Positions 5,450-6,558 of a DNA stretch of 6,558 nucleotides are shown one piece after another. The notes beneath the pieces were generated by a model. The model did no database searches and was not told the DNA's origin. It saw nothing but the letters and a program-made list of their open reading frames with translations. Source of the stretch: Streptomyces speibonae (GTDB lineage: Bacteria > Actinomycetota > Actinomycetes > Streptomycetales > Streptomycetaceae); NCBI GenBank assembly GCA_000715605.1, contig KL568547.1:69321-75878 (forward strand). The letters run 5' to 3'. Made by a program: the position numbers and the translations under genes. How positions within the stretch are numbered: the first letter of the stretch is position 1; each line of letters starts with the position of its first letter.

Positions 5450-6558
5450 CTACTCCCCGAGCAGGGTCCGCACCCGCTCCTGTCCCACCGCCAGCAGCAG
5501 CGTGGGCAGCCGCGGGCCGGTGTCCCGGCTCACCAGCAGGCGGTACAGCAGCGCGAAGAACGACCGCTGGGCGGTCTTGATCTCCGGCGGCAGCTCCTTG
5601 GGCGTGGCGTCGGCCGAGAAGCCGGCCTGGACCTTGGGCACGCCGTAGACGAGGTGGGTGAGCCCGTCCAGCGACCAGTTGTCCGCGAGCCCGTCGAGCA
5701 GCAGGCGCAGCGACTGCCGCTCCTCGTCGCCGAGGGACTTCAGCAGCTCCGCGTCGGGCTCCGAGCGGACGATGGTGCGCTGGTCGGCGGGGACGTGGGT
5801 GTTGATCCACGCCTCGGCCTTGTCGTAGCGCGGGCGGGCCTCGTCGAGGGAGGTCAGCGGGTTCGCCGGGTCGAGGTCGCTGAGGATCCGCAGCGCCTGG
5901 TCCTCGTGCCCGGCGGTGATGTCGGCCACCGAGGCCAGCGTGCGGTACGGCAGCGGGCGGGGCGTCCGCGGCAGCTCACCGCTCGCCGTGCGCACCGCGC
6001 GGGAGTGCGCGGCGACGTCGGCGGGCAGGGCGGAGCCGTCGGCGACCTTGGCGTCGAGGCGGTCCCACTCGTCGTAGAGGCGCTGGATCTCCTGGTCGAA
6101 GGCGATCTTGAAGGACTGGTTGGGCCGGCGGCGTGCGTACAGCCAGCGCAGCAGCTGCGGCTCCATGATCTTCAGGGCGTCGGCGGGGGTAGGCACACCG
6201 CCCCGGGACGACGACATCTTCGCCATGCCGCTGATGCCGACGAAGGCGTACATCGGGCCGATGGGCTGCTTGCCGTCGAAGATCCCGACGATCTGCCCGC
6301 CGACCTGGAAGGACGAGCCGGGCGAGGAGTGGTCGACCCCGCTGGGCTCGAAGATCACGCCCTCGTACGCCCAGCGCATCGGCCAGTCGACCTTCCAGAC
6401 CAGCTTGCCGCGGTTGAACTCGCTCAGCCGGACCGTCTCCGAGAAGCCGCACGCCGTGCAGGCGTAGGTGAGCTCGGTGGAGTCGTCGTCGTAGGCGGTG
6501 ACCGTGGTGAGGTCCTTGCCGCAGTTGCCGCAGTACGGCTTGTACGGGAAGTACCCGG
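5450..6558 (-). CDS. lysS: Class I lysyl-tRNA synthetase, C-terminal 368 residues (runs off right edge)
   Basis: The minus-strand frame is open to the window edge; the N-terminal part with the HIGH-type signature lies outside. The enzyme attaches lysine to tRNA-Lys in the cytoplasm using ATP. It is the class I (archaeal-type, also called LysK) form, not the class II LysRS of E. coli. Visible marks, numbered from the first complete codon: a zinc-ribbon-like cysteine set C9-G-N-C12 and C33-T-A-C36, the conserved stretch VDWPMRWAYEGVIFEPSG, a Gly-Pro-rich VGISG segment, and the KMSKS-type loop MAKMSSSRGG (Lys113). An all-helical anticodon-binding region follows (RWLYARRRPNQSFKI onwards) to the end LLGE. 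Full-length bacterial members are about 550-600 residues, so roughly a third is missing. The ATG at 6379 is internal, not the start. The gene converges on the DUF2637 gene with a shared terminator. Streptomyces genomes often also have a class II enzyme, which cannot be checked here. Confidence 0.95.
   Translation of the reverse strand, partial: GYFPYKPYCGNCGKDLTTVTAYDDDSTELTYACTACGFSETVRLSEFNRGKLVWKVDWPMRWAYEGVIFEPSGVDHSSPGSSFQVGGQIVGIFDGKQPIGPMYAFVGISGMAKMSSSRGGVPTPADALKIMEPQLLRWLYARRRPNQSFKIAFDQEIQRLYDEWDRLDAKVADGSALPADVAAHSRAVRTASGELPRTPRPLPYRTLASVADITAGHEDQALRILSDLDPANPLTSLDEARPRYDKAEAWINTHVPADQRTIVRSEPDAELLKSLGDEERQSLRLLLDGLADNWSLDGLTHLVYGVPKVQAGFSADATPKELPPEIKTAQRSFFALLYRLLVSRDTGPRLPTLLLAVGQERVRTLLGE

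Noticed and set aside
1..6558. A novel defence, mobile or biosynthetic system.
   Set aside because: No transposase, integrase, toxin-antitoxin, restriction, CRISPR, NRPS/PKS or phage features were found on either strand. Base and codon use are uniform, and the flanking genes are core functions. The only uncharacterised block is the lipoprotein-DUF2637 run.

Overview
The window looks like a piece of a Streptomyces (or close actinobacterial) chromosome. GC content is very high, third codon positions are almost all G or C, GTG starts occur, and the gene families are typical of the genus: DUF3558 lipoproteins, a DUF2637 membrane protein and a class I lysyl-tRNA synthetase. There is no sign of an insertion sequence, phage, CRISPR array, tRNA or rRNA.

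Layout. (1) Positions 1-821, plus strand: the 3' part of a YdfG-like short-chain dehydrogenase. Its stop overlaps the start of a 46-residue single-span membrane protein. (2) Positions 828-2021, minus strand: a complete RtcB RNA ligase with all metal and guanylate residues, ending only 6 bases from the small membrane gene. (3) Positions 2022-2237: a divergent intergenic region. (4) Positions 2238-5380, plus strand: two successive DUF3558-type secreted lipoproteins, then a four-helix DUF2637 membrane protein with a long cytoplasmic tail ending in a small helical module. The gaps between these three genes are 118 and 88 bases, so they may be separately promoted. A 14-bp perfect palindrome lies just upstream of the third gene. 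(5) Positions 5397-5438: a perfect 42-bp palindrome, almost certainly a shared terminator between convergent genes. (6) Positions 5450-6558, minus strand: the C-terminal 368 residues of a class I lysyl-tRNA synthetase that runs off the right edge.

Functional picture. RtcB and LysRS are housekeeping RNA enzymes, and the SDR with its partner is a small metabolic pair. The least understood part is the lipoprotein-lipoprotein-DUF2637 run. It could be an envelope-associated module with two extracytoplasmic proteins and one membrane protein carrying a possible nucleic-acid-binding tail, but only gene order supports this. I see no convincing evidence for a wholly new defence or mobile system. The best leads are the DUF2637 C-terminal module, the palindrome upstream of its gene, and the paired lipoproteins.
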